Source of the DNA: Acidobacteriota bacterium
GTDB lineage: Bacteria > Acidobacteriota > Terriglobia > Terriglobales > Acidobacteriaceae
Direction of reading: 5' to 3'
Assembly: GCA_028873155.1 (NCBI GenBank)
Contig: JAGWML010000110.1
Coordinates: 1-9,747, forward strand
Length of the DNA: 9,747 nucleotides
In this document: piece after piece, positions 1 to 6,206 of the stretch
Layout: each line of letters opens with the position of its first letter
Numbering within the stretch: the first letter of the stretch is position 1
Position numbers and translations under genes: made by a program
The notes under the pieces: model-generated
Told to the model about the DNA's origin: nothing
Database searches by the model: none
The model's input: the letters and a program-made list of their open reading frames with translations, nothing else

Positions 1-51
1 ACAATGGCACAACGGTCGATCCCGGCGCTCTGGAAACCTGTGGAGTAAAAC

Positions 52-65
52 AGTCTCCTGAGACT
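52..65. repeat. Short inverted repeat (AGTCTC-ct-GAGACT)
   Basis: Six-base perfect arms AGTCTC and GAGACT flank a two-base centre. This is seen directly. The 144 bases at the left edge hold no recognisable gene. This dyad and the larger palindrome at 111-126 are the only structure I can see there. It could be an operator, part of a lost gene's control region, or chance. Confidence 0.4.
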
Positions 66-110
66 TCCTACTTAAAGAGGAACAGAGCGCAGCGCATCCC
101 ATCGTGGCCC

Positions 111-126
111 GGAGATCGCGATCTCC
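111..126. repeat. Perfect 16-bp palindrome
   Basis: GGAGATCG followed directly by its reverse complement CGATCTCC gives a perfect, gapless 16-base palindrome. It lies about 20 bases before the open frame of the glycosyltransferase remnant. A gapless palindrome this long suits a dimeric DNA-binding protein or a recombination or repeat end better than an RNA hairpin, because there is no loop. No second copy is seen in the window. Its function is unknown. Confidence 0.55.
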
Positions 127-144
127 TACAAAGGCCGAATACAT

Positions 145-543
145 TTGCGCGGACCAACTTGCCAGCGTCACTTTTCGCTTGCAGAAGAGCGGCGGACCAT
201 ACATTTATTCCGCCACAAACCGGCGCGTGAGCGCCCGTTCGTGGTCTATTTTTGCTCCGCCACGTACACATTTGGCGTGGTTGTGGGAGAAAGCGCCGCA
301 TTTGGCCTGCCCGCGCTCGTATGCACCACGGGTGGGCTGGCGGAAACGGTGCGGGAGGGAAAGTCCGGTTACGCGTTGCCTGTTGAGGACGGCGGGGAGC
401 TATTTGCGGCACGGGCCCTCGACATATTACGCGACTACGAGGGCTTTGCGCGCGCTGCGTTCGCGGAGTACGAGACGCGATTGAATTGGCGCGTAGGCGT
501 AAAGCGACTGACTGAAGTGCTAAGAGAGGCCGCGGGACGCTGA
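145..543 (+). pseudogene. Glycosyltransferase (GT4/GT-B type), C-terminal remnant
   Basis: The readable frame (132 codons from the ATG at 145) is convincing only from about residue 40: FGVVVGESAAFGLPALV, then a TTGGLAETVREG stretch and GYALPVEDG. This is the nucleotide-sugar-binding end of a family-4 glycosyltransferase of the GT-B fold. It is followed by the usual C-terminal helices (LDILRDYEGFARAAFAEYE, then NWRVGVKRL). Intact relatives have about 350-400 residues, so the N-terminal acceptor domain and the start of the C-terminal domain are missing. The first Glu of the EX7E motif is Tyr at residue 41, and only the second (E49) remains. Residues 1-35 do not resemble the family, and the segment just before the FGVVV strand looks shortened. 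I infer a decayed gene rather than a functional small protein. The true 5' break point cannot be placed. It converges on fabI with a 15-base gap. The original substrate cannot be told. Confidence 0.62.
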
Positions 544-560
544 ATCGAGATTGCGGCCTC
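526..560. terminator. Inverted repeat between convergent genes, possible bidirectional terminator
   Basis: GAGGCCGC (526-533) and GCGGCCTC (553-560) form a perfect eight-base GC-rich stem with a 19-base loop. It spans the last codons of the glycosyltransferase remnant and the stop codon of fabI. On the minus strand the stem is followed by TCTCTT, a poor U-tract. On the plus strand no T-run follows. Position and symmetry suit transcription termination for fabI, but the long loop and weak T-tract keep this tentative. Confidence 0.35.
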
Positions 561-1326
561 AGAAGCCCATGATGTTGTAGCCGCAATCCACGTAGGTGAT
601 TTCGCCGGTGATGGCGCTCGAGAGGTCGCTCGCGAGGAAGAGCGCGGCCCCGCCGACTTCGATCTGGTCTACGTTGCGGTGGAGGGGTGCGCGGTCGGCG
701 TGCGTCTTCATCATCACCGTCAAGTCACCCACGCCGCGCGCCGCGAGCGTCTTGATGGGGCCGGCGGAGATTGCGTTGACGCGGATGTTCTTCGGGCCCA
801 GGTTCCACGCAAGATAGCGCACGGTAGATTCGAGTCCCGCCTTGGCGACAGCCATCACGTTGTAGTTGGGCACGACTTTTTCCGCGGCATAGTAGCTGAG
901 CGTCATGATGCTGCCACCGTCGGGCATCAGCGCGGCGGCCGCGCGGCTGACGGCGATCAGCGAGTACACGCTCACGTCGAGCGCCGTGCGGAAGCCCTCC
1001 CGGCTGGTGTTGATGAACTCAGCGTGCATGTCTGCCGCGGGCGCAAAGGCCACAGCGTGAACGAGAATATCGAGCTTGCCGTACTTTTGCTTGAGCGCGG
1101 CGAAGAGCGTATCGATTTCGGCGTCGCTTGAGATGTCGCACTGAAAGCCGCTGGCGCCGGGCAGTTCCTGAATGAGGCCCTCGGCTTCGAGCTTCATCCG
1201 CTCATTCTGGTAGCAGATGGCGAGCGTCGCACCGGCCTCGTGCAGTTTCTGCGCGATTCCCCAGGCAATGGAGCGCTTGTTGGCCAGTCCGAACACGACA
1301 GCAGTCTTACCCGCCAGATTGATCAT
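559..1326 (-). CDS. fabI: Enoyl-[acyl-carrier-protein] reductase (NADH), FabI type
   Basis: FabI reduces the trans-2-enoyl-ACP double bond in the last step of each fatty-acid elongation cycle, in the cytoplasm. The 255-residue protein has the usual family length and spans the whole fold. Residues 13-25 hold the atypical short-chain-dehydrogenase cofactor loop GLANKRSIAWGIA. D64 sits in the CDIS motif. The substrate-side HAVAFAP stretch is at 90-96. The FabI catalytic pair is Y155 and K162 (PNYNVMAVAK), with a second conserved Tyr at 145. The NAISAGPIKTLAA segment at 184-196 is diagnostic of FabI over other SDR enzymes. Residue 93 is Ala where E. coli has Gly, a common natural variant. The start is the ATG at 1326, with GGAAGGA about 13 bases upstream. 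It lies 132 bases downstream of murI and has its own promoter-like element, so it may be transcribed separately as well as by read-through. Confidence 0.96.
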   Translation of the reverse strand: MINLAGKTAVVFGLANKRSIAWGIAQKLHEAGATLAICYQNERMKLEAEGLIQELPGASGFQCDISSDAEIDTLFAALKQKYGKLDILVHAVAFAPAADMHAEFINTSREGFRTALDVSVYSLIAVSRAAAALMPDGGSIMTLSYYAAEKVVPNYNVMAVAKAGLESTVRYLAWNLGPKNIRVNAISAGPIKTLAARGVGDLTVMMKTHADRAPLHRNVDQIEVGGAALFLASDLSSAITGEITYVDCGYNIMGF

Positions 1327-1363
1327 GCGATTCTTCTATCCTTCCGTATCAAGCAGCATCCGT

Positions 1364-1377
1364 GCGGGAGAGCCCGC
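1364..1377 (-). other. Small hairpin in the fabI leader
   Basis: GCGGG and CCCGC form a five-base GC stem with a four-base loop, between the candidate -10 element and the fabI start. It would lie in the 5' untranslated RNA, about 38-51 bases before the ATG. It is followed by no T-run and is small, so it may be only a local fold. Confidence 0.3.
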
Positions 1378-1392
1378 GGCCAACCGTCATTC

Positions 1393-1401
1393 AGAATAGC
1401 A
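1393..1401 (-). promoter_or_regulatory. Candidate extended -10 promoter for fabI
   Basis: On the minus strand the sequence reads TGCTATTCT, an extended -10 (TGn followed by TATTCT, four of six matches to TATAAT). I see no good -35 at 16-18 bases. TTGCCA lies 24 bases upstream, which is too far. Transcription would begin near 1386 and leave a leader of about 60 bases. The same TGCTA core precedes the first VWA gene. Confidence 0.4.
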
Positions 1402-1458
1402 GAGCTTGAATGGCGAGCCTTGTGGCAATCGGTGCGCGCGAACGCGCTCATGCAGCGA

Positions 1459-2289
1459 TCATCCCCCGAGATCGACCAGGCCAACTTCGCCGACCGGCCT
1501 GCCAAGGAAGCGCGAGCCGAGCCTCTCAAACTTCTCCACCGAGTCCGTAGCGAAGCACCGGATGATCGTGTGCTCTTCGCCAGCCTGTGCAGCCAGCACG
1601 CCGGGAAAGCTGCGCGCGGCAGCCTCCGCGGCGGCGGCAGCCGAGTCGATCACCTGCACGCCGGGCGCCACGCTGGACTGAATCAGCGAGCGAAGCAAGG
1701 GATAGTGGGTGCAGCCGAGGACAAGCGCGTCGGGTTGCATATGCTGCGAAGCGGCAGCCGCGTTCAGCTCATCCAGGTAGATGCGGATAACCTCGGCGGT
1801 TACTGGATGGTCGGTCCAGCCTTCTTCGACAAGGGGCACCAGCAGCGGGCAAGCCTTCTCAATCACGCGAAGACCGCGCGCGTGGCAGGCAGCCGTGTAG
1901 GCATGGCTCTGCACGGTGGCATCGGTTGCGATGACCAGCACATCGCCTGTGTGGGATGCCGCGCGTGCTGCCTCCGCACCAGGCTCAATCACACCCAAAA
2001 CGGGGACGGGGACGGAGTCGCGGATGGCGTCGAGCGCGAGGGCGCTGGCCGTGTTGCAGGCGATGACGAGGAACTCCGCGCCCTGCTCGTGCACCAGGAA
2101 TTGCGCGCTTTCGATGGCATAGCGCGCGATGGTCCGGCGCGACTTCGAACCGTAGGGCAAGCGGGCCGTGTCGCCGATGAAGGCGTAGCGTGCGTGCGGC
2201 AGGCGGTCGATGAGGGCACGCAGCACAGTAAGCCCTCCAAATCCGGAGTCGAAGACGCCGATGGTCGGTGGCGTTGCAGCGCCTGTCAC
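1459..2289 (-). CDS. murI: Glutamate racemase
   Basis: MurI interconverts L- and D-glutamate without cofactor, supplying D-Glu for the peptidoglycan stem peptide in the cytoplasm. From the GTG at 2289 the product is 276 residues, the normal length. It opens with the family signature GVFDSGFGGLTVLRAL (D14, S15). Next come the FIGDTARLPYG stretch, the first catalytic Cys in ACNTAS (C78) and the second in GCTHYPLL (C193, with H195). The start is decided by context: a strong GGAGGA ends eight bases before the GTG, and the GTG overlaps the stop of the GerMN gene as GTGA. The frame stays open 49 codons further upstream, but that part overlaps the GerMN coding region and does not look like MurI. Last gene of the coupled four-gene operon. 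Confidence 0.95.
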   Translation of the reverse strand: MTGAATPPTIGVFDSGFGGLTVLRALIDRLPHARYAFIGDTARLPYGSKSRRTIARYAIESAQFLVHEQGAEFLVIACNTASALALDAIRDSVPVPVLGVIEPGAEAARAASHTGDVLVIATDATVQSHAYTAACHARGLRVIEKACPLLVPLVEEGWTDHPVTAEVIRIYLDELNAAAASQHMQPDALVLGCTHYPLLRSLIQSSVAPGVQVIDSAAAAAEAAARSFPGVLAAQAGEEHTIIRCFATDSVEKFERLGSRFLGRPVGEVGLVDLGG

Positions 2290-2912
2290 GGGGTGGGTCC
2301 TCCACTGGGAACAGCGTTGGCAGTCAGGTAGGTTCGCGTCAGATCGGCGTGCCCGGCCAGTGTGGGCTGTTGTTGGCCATCCACGAGAAAGCGCACCGCA
2401 ACGACCTGCGGCAGATTCGCGCGCAATGTGGCGCAAATCGAGAGCAGGGTGAGCGTCTCGGTCTCAATACCAGAGGGATGGCTTGCAACGAAGGCGCCCG
2501 TGAAGTTGACAACGGCCAATTGCGCGCCCGGAGTCGCCTGCGCCGTTTCCCCGGTCGTTGGGAGCAAGAATACCTGCGCAATTCCTGCGGCTCCGACGGC
2601 GACCGGGTGTGCTGCGTCGGGGGCCGCATAGAGGTCAAGGAGGTTGCCGAGGAGCACGCGGGCGCGTGTTCCGGGATCGGCGGGCAACGGCAGTGCGCGG
2701 TCCTGGGGCAGAAGGGAGCCATCCGCGTCACTCGCGACGACCAGCGTGGCAGGCTCTGCCGCGGTGACCTCCGGCGCCTGCGTAGGAGCGGAGTCGCTGC
2801 CGGCGAGCAGCCGCTGATGGGCGCGGTTGCGCAGGTGCCACAGGATTCCCGTCATCGCCAGCGAAGCCACGAGCAGCAACCCAAACAGGATCTTCTGGTA
2901 GCGCGGAATCAT
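2286..2912 (-). CDS. Membrane-anchored GerMN-domain protein
   Basis: The 208-residue protein has one N-terminal membrane segment (about residues 8-25, after a short basic start) and no clear signal-peptidase site, so it is probably anchored with its bulk outside the cytoplasm. Residues 30-75 are Ala/Pro-rich and likely a flexible linker. The C-terminal part, about 83-200, matches a GerMN domain: GTRARVLLGNLL, then QVFLLP, GAQLAVVNFTGAF, an ETLTLLSICATL helix and VRFLVDGQ near the end. GerMN domains were named from Bacillus spore germination protein GerM and also occur in LpqB-like lipoproteins. Outside sporulators the role is unknown, and a wall-associated binding or regulatory role is inference. 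Its ATG overlaps the amidase stop (ATGA) and its TGA overlaps the murI GTG, so its synthesis should be stoichiometrically tied to both. Confidence 0.85.
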   Translation of the reverse strand: MIPRYQKILFGLLLVASLAMTGILWHLRNRAHQRLLAGSDSAPTQAPEVTAAEPATLVVASDADGSLLPQDRALPLPADPGTRARVLLGNLLDLYAAPDAAHPVAVGAAGIAQVFLLPTTGETAQATPGAQLAVVNFTGAFVASHPSGIETETLTLLSICATLRANLPQVVAVRFLVDGQQQPTLAGHADLTRTYLTANAVPSGGPTP

Positions 2913-3586
2913 GGCTCGCTCTTCTCTGACCGGAATGCGAGCATTCCTGCGGCAATCGCGGAGGCGACTTTCCCCTGGTAGGCAGCATCGTCCGGTTCGG
3001 CGGTCACGGAGCCATCCTTTGCGCGATTCGGGGCCACCTCAATGGCAACCGCCGGACAGGCTAGGCTGTCGAGGCCCGGCAAGAAAGTACGCTCTATGGT
3101 GACGGGCAGTTCCGCGTGGAGAAGCGCGGCATTCAGCGTTCCCGCCAGGGACAGGCTGCGCGTGACCCACGCAGACTGGGCGGTCTTCCACGGCAGGAAG
3201 AGAGCGATTTGCGACGGCGCAATCGACGAGACAAAAAGGTGAATCCCGGAGCCGCTCTCCGTGGCATGCAGGATGAGGCAAGCCTGTGCATGTGCGTGGT
3301 TGGGAATCTCCGCACGGCGGTCGGGCGGCAGCGCCTGATCCGATTCGCGCGTTGTGACCACGGCCATACCGCGAGCACCGAGCAGTGAGCGCAGCCGCAC
3401 ACTCATCGCGAGGGTCACTGCCTTTTCCATCTGGCCACTGGCGATCTTGCCGCCGCTGTCCTGGCCGCCGTGCGCGGCGTCCAGCACGGCGACAAAGCGC
3501 GAGGACTGCACGGGTTGCGGCGCTTGAGCAGCCAGGGGAAGAGCAGCGGGCGCCATCCAGGCGAGAGCCCAGTTAATCCAACGCAT
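2909..3586 (-). CDS. N-acetylmuramoyl-L-alanine amidase (Amidase_3), exported
   Basis: Zinc amidases of this family cut the bond between N-acetylmuramic acid and L-alanine in peptidoglycan, in the periplasm. The 225-residue product starts with a probable signal peptide (about 1-21, ending LPLAAQA). The catalytic domain then runs to the end. H39 in LDAAHGGQDSGG, E54 in MEKAVTLA and H107 in LILHATESGSG are the expected zinc ligands. E183 in AVAIEVAPN is the likely catalytic Glu. The family's usual SIHAN motif is changed to ILHAT, and the final VE.GF.SN motif to IEVAPN, so it is a divergent but apparently active member. There is no SPOR, LysM or AMIN targeting domain, so recruitment to the wall may need a partner. 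It overlaps DUF1015 by 14 bases and the GerMN gene by four. It could be an AmiC-like division or remodelling enzyme, but I cannot tell which. Confidence 0.85.
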   Translation of the reverse strand: MRWINWALAWMAPAALPLAAQAPQPVQSSRFVAVLDAAHGGQDSGGKIASGQMEKAVTLAMSVRLRSLLGARGMAVVTTRESDQALPPDRRAEIPNHAHAQACLILHATESGSGIHLFVSSIAPSQIALFLPWKTAQSAWVTRSLSLAGTLNAALLHAELPVTIERTFLPGLDSLACPAVAIEVAPNRAKDGSVTAEPDDAAYQGKVASAIAAGMLAFRSEKSEP

Positions 3587-4898
3587 AGATCGTCAGGCCA
3601 CTCAGCAGTTTGGGGTAGAAGTCGGTGGACTTCTGTGGCATTACGTCACCGGCAAAGGCAACTTCTCTTAGTTGCTCCATGGAGACCGGGTTGGTAAGGA
3701 AGGCAAGATCCGCCTCGCCGCTTCGAACCTGATGAACAGCTTCCGCCGCCTCGCGAACGTAGCGCAGGTTGCTCTGCTGGCTCACCGCTTCGGCGTCCAG
3801 ACCGAGGACTCGCTCGAGGATGAGCGCGTGAAGCTGGACGAGATCCAGCTTGCGCTGATGTGCCGGGAGATGACTCAGCAGATCCTCGGCTGCTCCTTTT
3901 CTGGGGCGTATCAGCCAGGCCGCCTTCGTGGTAACGGCGACAAATGCGACTCCGCGCTGGCTGCGGAGCGTGGCGATCAGAGCATCGGGATTGTCCTCCG
4001 CCAGATCTTCCACTTCAAAGGCCTCTTCGAGCGATCGCCGGAAGGCCTGAGCGTTCCACCCCTTGAGGTCATGCAGCACGCGATGGGTAGGGAGGATGAC
4101 CAGCCCATCGGAGTCCATGTTGACGAAGGTCATCATCACTGCAGCTTCAGGGAACGCTGGCTGCGGCAGTTGTCCGGTGCTGGATTCGCTCGGCAGCTCT
4201 GGTTGCCGCACCCGTTCCTTGGCGTAGTTCAGCGCCGTCTCATAGCGGTGGTGGCCATCGGCGATGATGAGCTTCTTGTCTGCCATGGCGGTGACGACCA
4301 GGCGGATTGCGGCGGGGTCGCTGATGCGCCAGATCCGGTGCAGCACGCCGTAATCATCGGGGATCTCCACCTCTGGAGCAGAGCTGCCCTCGACGAGCAG
4401 ATTCTCGATGCTGCGGGCTGGGTCAGAGTAGAGCATGAAAATCTGACCAAAGTGCGCGTGCGTCGCACGCAGCAGATTCATCCGGTCGCTCTTGGGCTTG
4501 GAGAGCGTCATCTCGTGGCGAAAGATGACCTGCTCGTAGTACTCATGCAGTTTGCCCAGACCGATAAAGCCCGTGCGTTCCTTCATGATGCCGGTACCCG
4601 GCACGGCAAAACGCTGCGAGTAGGCGTAGATGCAGGGCCGGTTCTCACGGATGAGGATGCCATGTTCGCGCCAGGCTGCGAAGTCCCGCGCCGCTCGCGT
4701 GTACACGCTCTCTCCCCGCTCGGCATCAAACAGTTCGGGCAGGCCAAGTATGATGCGGACCAGGTTGTAGGGGCTGCGCTGATAATACGACTGTTGAAGA
4801 GCGGGCGAGATCTTGTCGTAGGGTTGAGTTACCACATCCGCCAGGCGTACTGTGGAAGGGTTGTAGCGCCAGGCGCGAAATGGGTAAATGATGGCCAT
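3573..4898 (-). CDS. DUF1015 family protein
   Basis: The 441-residue cytoplasmic protein matches DUF1015 over its full length. It has the N-terminal YPFRAWRYNP and VTQPYDKISP segments, a central block RHEMTLSKPKSDR (127-139) followed by AHFGQIFMLYSD, the hallmark ADGHHRYETAL at 213-223, LPTHRVLHDL further on, and the C-terminal MPQKSTDFYPKLLSGL. No signal peptide or membrane segment is seen. The family has no firmly established function that I can cite. The DGHHR motif is reminiscent of the nucleotide-binding box of ParB/sulfiredoxin-fold proteins, among them ParB-like free-serine kinases, and DUF1015 genes in other bacteria can sit near serine biosynthesis genes. A nucleotide-dependent kinase or switch is therefore a reasonable but unproven idea. 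It is the first gene of the wall operon and is read from the divergent region at 4899-5117. Confidence 0.88.
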   Translation of the reverse strand: MAIIYPFRAWRYNPSTVRLADVVTQPYDKISPALQQSYYQRSPYNLVRIILGLPELFDAERGESVYTRAARDFAAWREHGILIRENRPCIYAYSQRFAVPGTGIMKERTGFIGLGKLHEYYEQVIFRHEMTLSKPKSDRMNLLRATHAHFGQIFMLYSDPARSIENLLVEGSSAPEVEIPDDYGVLHRIWRISDPAAIRLVVTAMADKKLIIADGHHRYETALNYAKERVRQPELPSESSTGQLPQPAFPEAAVMMTFVNMDSDGLVILPTHRVLHDLKGWNAQAFRRSLEEAFEVEDLAEDNPDALIATLRSQRGVAFVAVTTKAAWLIRPRKGAAEDLLSHLPAHQRKLDLVQLHALILERVLGLDAEAVSQQSNLRYVREAAEAVHQVRSGEADLAFLTNPVSMEQLREVAFAGDVMPQKSTDFYPKLLSGLTIYALD

Positions 4899-4990
4899 TC
4901 GGGTCGTCTTGCTCCCACTGAATCGGCGCGATTTTCAGCCACAACCGCTCCCAGCGGCCTGGGATATCGCAACGGGTTTGCTCAGGCTCG

Positions 4991-4996
4991 ATTGTA
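4991..4996 (-). promoter_or_regulatory. Candidate -10 for the DUF1015-amidase-GerMN-murI operon
   Basis: The minus strand reads TACAAT, five of six matches to the -10 consensus, about 92 bases before the DUF1015 start. No -35 match is present 16-18 bases upstream, where the sequence is GC-only. If it is used, an activator may be needed. The dyad at 5020-5041 lies just upstream of it. Confidence 0.3.
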
Positions 4997-5019
4997 TCCC
5001 AACCGAGTGAGCGCGCCCG

Positions 5020-5041
5020 TTGTTTGACTGTACGCAAACAA
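5020..5041. promoter_or_regulatory. Operator-like dyad in the divergent intergenic region
   Basis: TTGTTTG (5020-5026) and CAAACAA (5035-5041) are perfect seven-base arms around an eight-base centre. AT-rich arms in an otherwise GC-rich intergenic stretch, placed between two divergent transcription units, suit a repressor or activator site of the dimeric helix-turn-helix kind. Centre-to-centre spacing is 15 bases. The regulator is not identifiable from the window. Confidence 0.35.
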
Positions 5042-5071
5042 GCCTTGGAAGAGAGGCGGAATGCAGCGCGG

Positions 5072-5093
5072 GCACGCCCTGGCGTGCTAGTAT
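5072..5093 (+). promoter_or_regulatory. Candidate promoter of the VWA operon with overlapping palindrome
   Basis: TGCTAGTAT (5085-5093) is an extended -10 (TGn plus TAGTAT). It is preceded by, and overlaps, a perfect dyad GCACGCC-ct-GGCGTGC (5072-5087). Transcription would start near 5100, about 18 bases before the first VWA gene, whose AGGTG ribosome-binding site (5106-5110) lies seven bases before the ATG. No convincing -35 is visible. A protein bound to the dyad would cover the spacer and -10. Confidence 0.4.
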
Positions 5094-5117
5094 CGCCACA
5101 TTCCCAGGTGTGTTGCA

Positions 5118-6206
5118 ATGGCGAAGCTTCCCATTGAGCGAGTCGGCCCTGGTCGGGAGGCGGCTCGCACGCTGACGCGCGCCGCGCTGGTAGCGGTCTG
5201 CGCAGTGCCGTTCATTGCTGCGTTGGCGCCCCGCCTTTCGATTGCGCAGGAAGACCCTCTGAATAAAGCCCATGTGCCGCCGCCGGCTTCGTCTACGCCC
5301 GCCAGCGGCCCGCCACCCGGCGCAGAGGCACCGCCAACGACTGGAACACCGGCCCTGCGCGCGAGGCCGGGCGCGCTGCTGCGCATGGACGTGAACCTGG
5401 TGCTCGTGCCGGTGACCGTCACCGACCCGATGAACCGGCTGGTAACCGGGCTGGAGCAGGACGACTTCAAGGTCTACGAAAACGGCAACCAGCAGAAGAT
5501 TCGCTCGTTTGCGAATGAAGATGCTCCGGTTTCAATTGGAATCATCTTCGATCTCTCCGGCTCGATGAGTTCGAAGCTGCTACGGGCGCGCGCCTCCATT
5601 CTCCAGTTCATCAAAACGGCGAATCCCGAGGATGAGTTTTTTGTGGTGGGCTTCAACGATCGCCCCGAATTGATTGAGGACTTCACCAGCTCGGTCGATG
5701 ACATTCAGACGCGCCTGGCTACGGTGCGCAGCGGCCACCGCACGGCGCTGCTCGACGCCATCTATTACAGCGTGATGAAGATGAAGGATGCCCGGCATGA
5801 GCGCAGGGCCCTCCTGGTGGTTTCAGACGGCGGAGACAACCGGTCGCGTTATACCGAGGGCGAGGTGAGGGCGCAGGTGCGTGAGTCCGATGTCGAGATG
5901 TACTCGATTGGACTCTTCGATCCGTATGCGGCTACCCCGGAGGAGCGTTCAGGTCCGATGCTGCTGAATGAGCTGAGCGAGGAGACCGGCGGGCGCATGT
6001 ATCGCGTCGATGATATCTCCGAGATGGGCGATATTGCAGAGAAGATCTCCACCGAGCTGCGCAATCAATACGTCATCGGATATGCGCCGAAGGATCTGGC
6101 GCGCGACGGCAAGTGGCGTAAAGTGAGGGTAAAGCTCGAACCGCCGCCGGGACTACCCCCGCTGACCGTTCATGCTCGCACGGGATACTATGCGCCTTTG
6201 CAATAA
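5118..6206 (+). CDS. Exported VWFA-related (acidobacterial) protein, copy 1
   Basis: The 362-residue protein begins with Arg-containing residues, then a hydrophobic stretch (about 22-43) that looks like a signal peptide ending near SIAQ. A Pro/Ala-rich linker follows (about 53-80). Residues 88-132 form the family's N-terminal strand-rich module (LVLVPVTVTD, then DDFKVYENG). The von Willebrand factor A fold (about 137-315) has a complete metal-ion-dependent adhesion site: D145-x-S147-x-S149 in FDLSGSM, T209 in GHRTALLDAI and D237 in VVSDGGDN. The C-terminus ends with YVIGYAP, a strand-rich tail and ARTGYY, as is usual in this family. Such proteins bind partners through a divalent metal, and the ligand is unknown. 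First gene of a two-gene unit; the next VWA gene starts inside its 3' end. The start is supported by the signal peptide and AGGTG. Confidence 0.9.
   Translation: MAKLPIERVGPGREAARTLTRAALVAVCAVPFIAALAPRLSIAQEDPLNKAHVPPPASSTPASGPPPGAEAPPTTGTPALRARPGALLRMDVNLVLVPVTVTDPMNRLVTGLEQDDFKVYENGNQQKIRSFANEDAPVSIGIIFDLSGSMSSKLLRARASILQFIKTANPEDEFFVVGFNDRPELIEDFTSSVDDIQTRLATVRSGHRTALLDAIYYSVMKMKDARHERRALLVVSDGGDNRSRYTEGEVRAQVRESDVEMYSIGLFDPYAATPEERSGPMLLNELSEETGGRMYRVDDISEMGDIAEKISTELRNQYVIGYAPKDLARDGKWRKVRVKLEPPPGLPPLTVHARTGYYAPLQ

Noticed and set aside
678..1060. Ala instead of Gly at FabI residue 93 as a triclosan-resistance change
   Set aside because: Ala is the natural residue at this position in many susceptible FabI enzymes, including the Staphylococcus aureus type, so nothing can be concluded.
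1436..1447. GCGCG-AA-CGCGC as a terminator after murI
   Set aside because: The two-base centre is too tight for a normal hairpin loop and no T-run follows on the minus strand.
1240..2331. Plus-strand open frame of about 363 codons opposite fabI, the gap and murI
   Set aside because: Antisense shadow of murI with no domain; the minus-strand reading has both MurI catalytic cysteines in place.
2290..2436. Upstream extension of murI to an ATG at 2436
   Set aside because: The extra 49 residues overlap GerMN coding sequence and lack MurI similarity; the GTG at 2289 has a strong GGAGGA and a GTGA overlap.
2286..2912. GerMN domain as evidence for a spore former
   Set aside because: No other sporulation gene is present, the surrounding genes look acidobacterial, and GerMN occurs in many non-sporulating bacteria.
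3672..5027. Long plus-strand open frame of about 451 codons opposite DUF1015
   Set aside because: It is antisense to a full-length DUF1015 match, has no recognisable domain and has low-complexity, His/Arg/Gly-rich composition typical of the reverse of GC-rich genes.
5024..5029. TTGACT as a -35 element
   Set aside because: No -10-like sequence lies 15-19 bases downstream, and the TAGTAT element is 58 bases away. It belongs to the dyad at 5020-5041.
6172..6189. Earlier ATG for the second VWA gene
   Set aside because: It adds six residues (MLARDT) in front of a signal peptide that begins naturally at 6190. It cannot be fully excluded.
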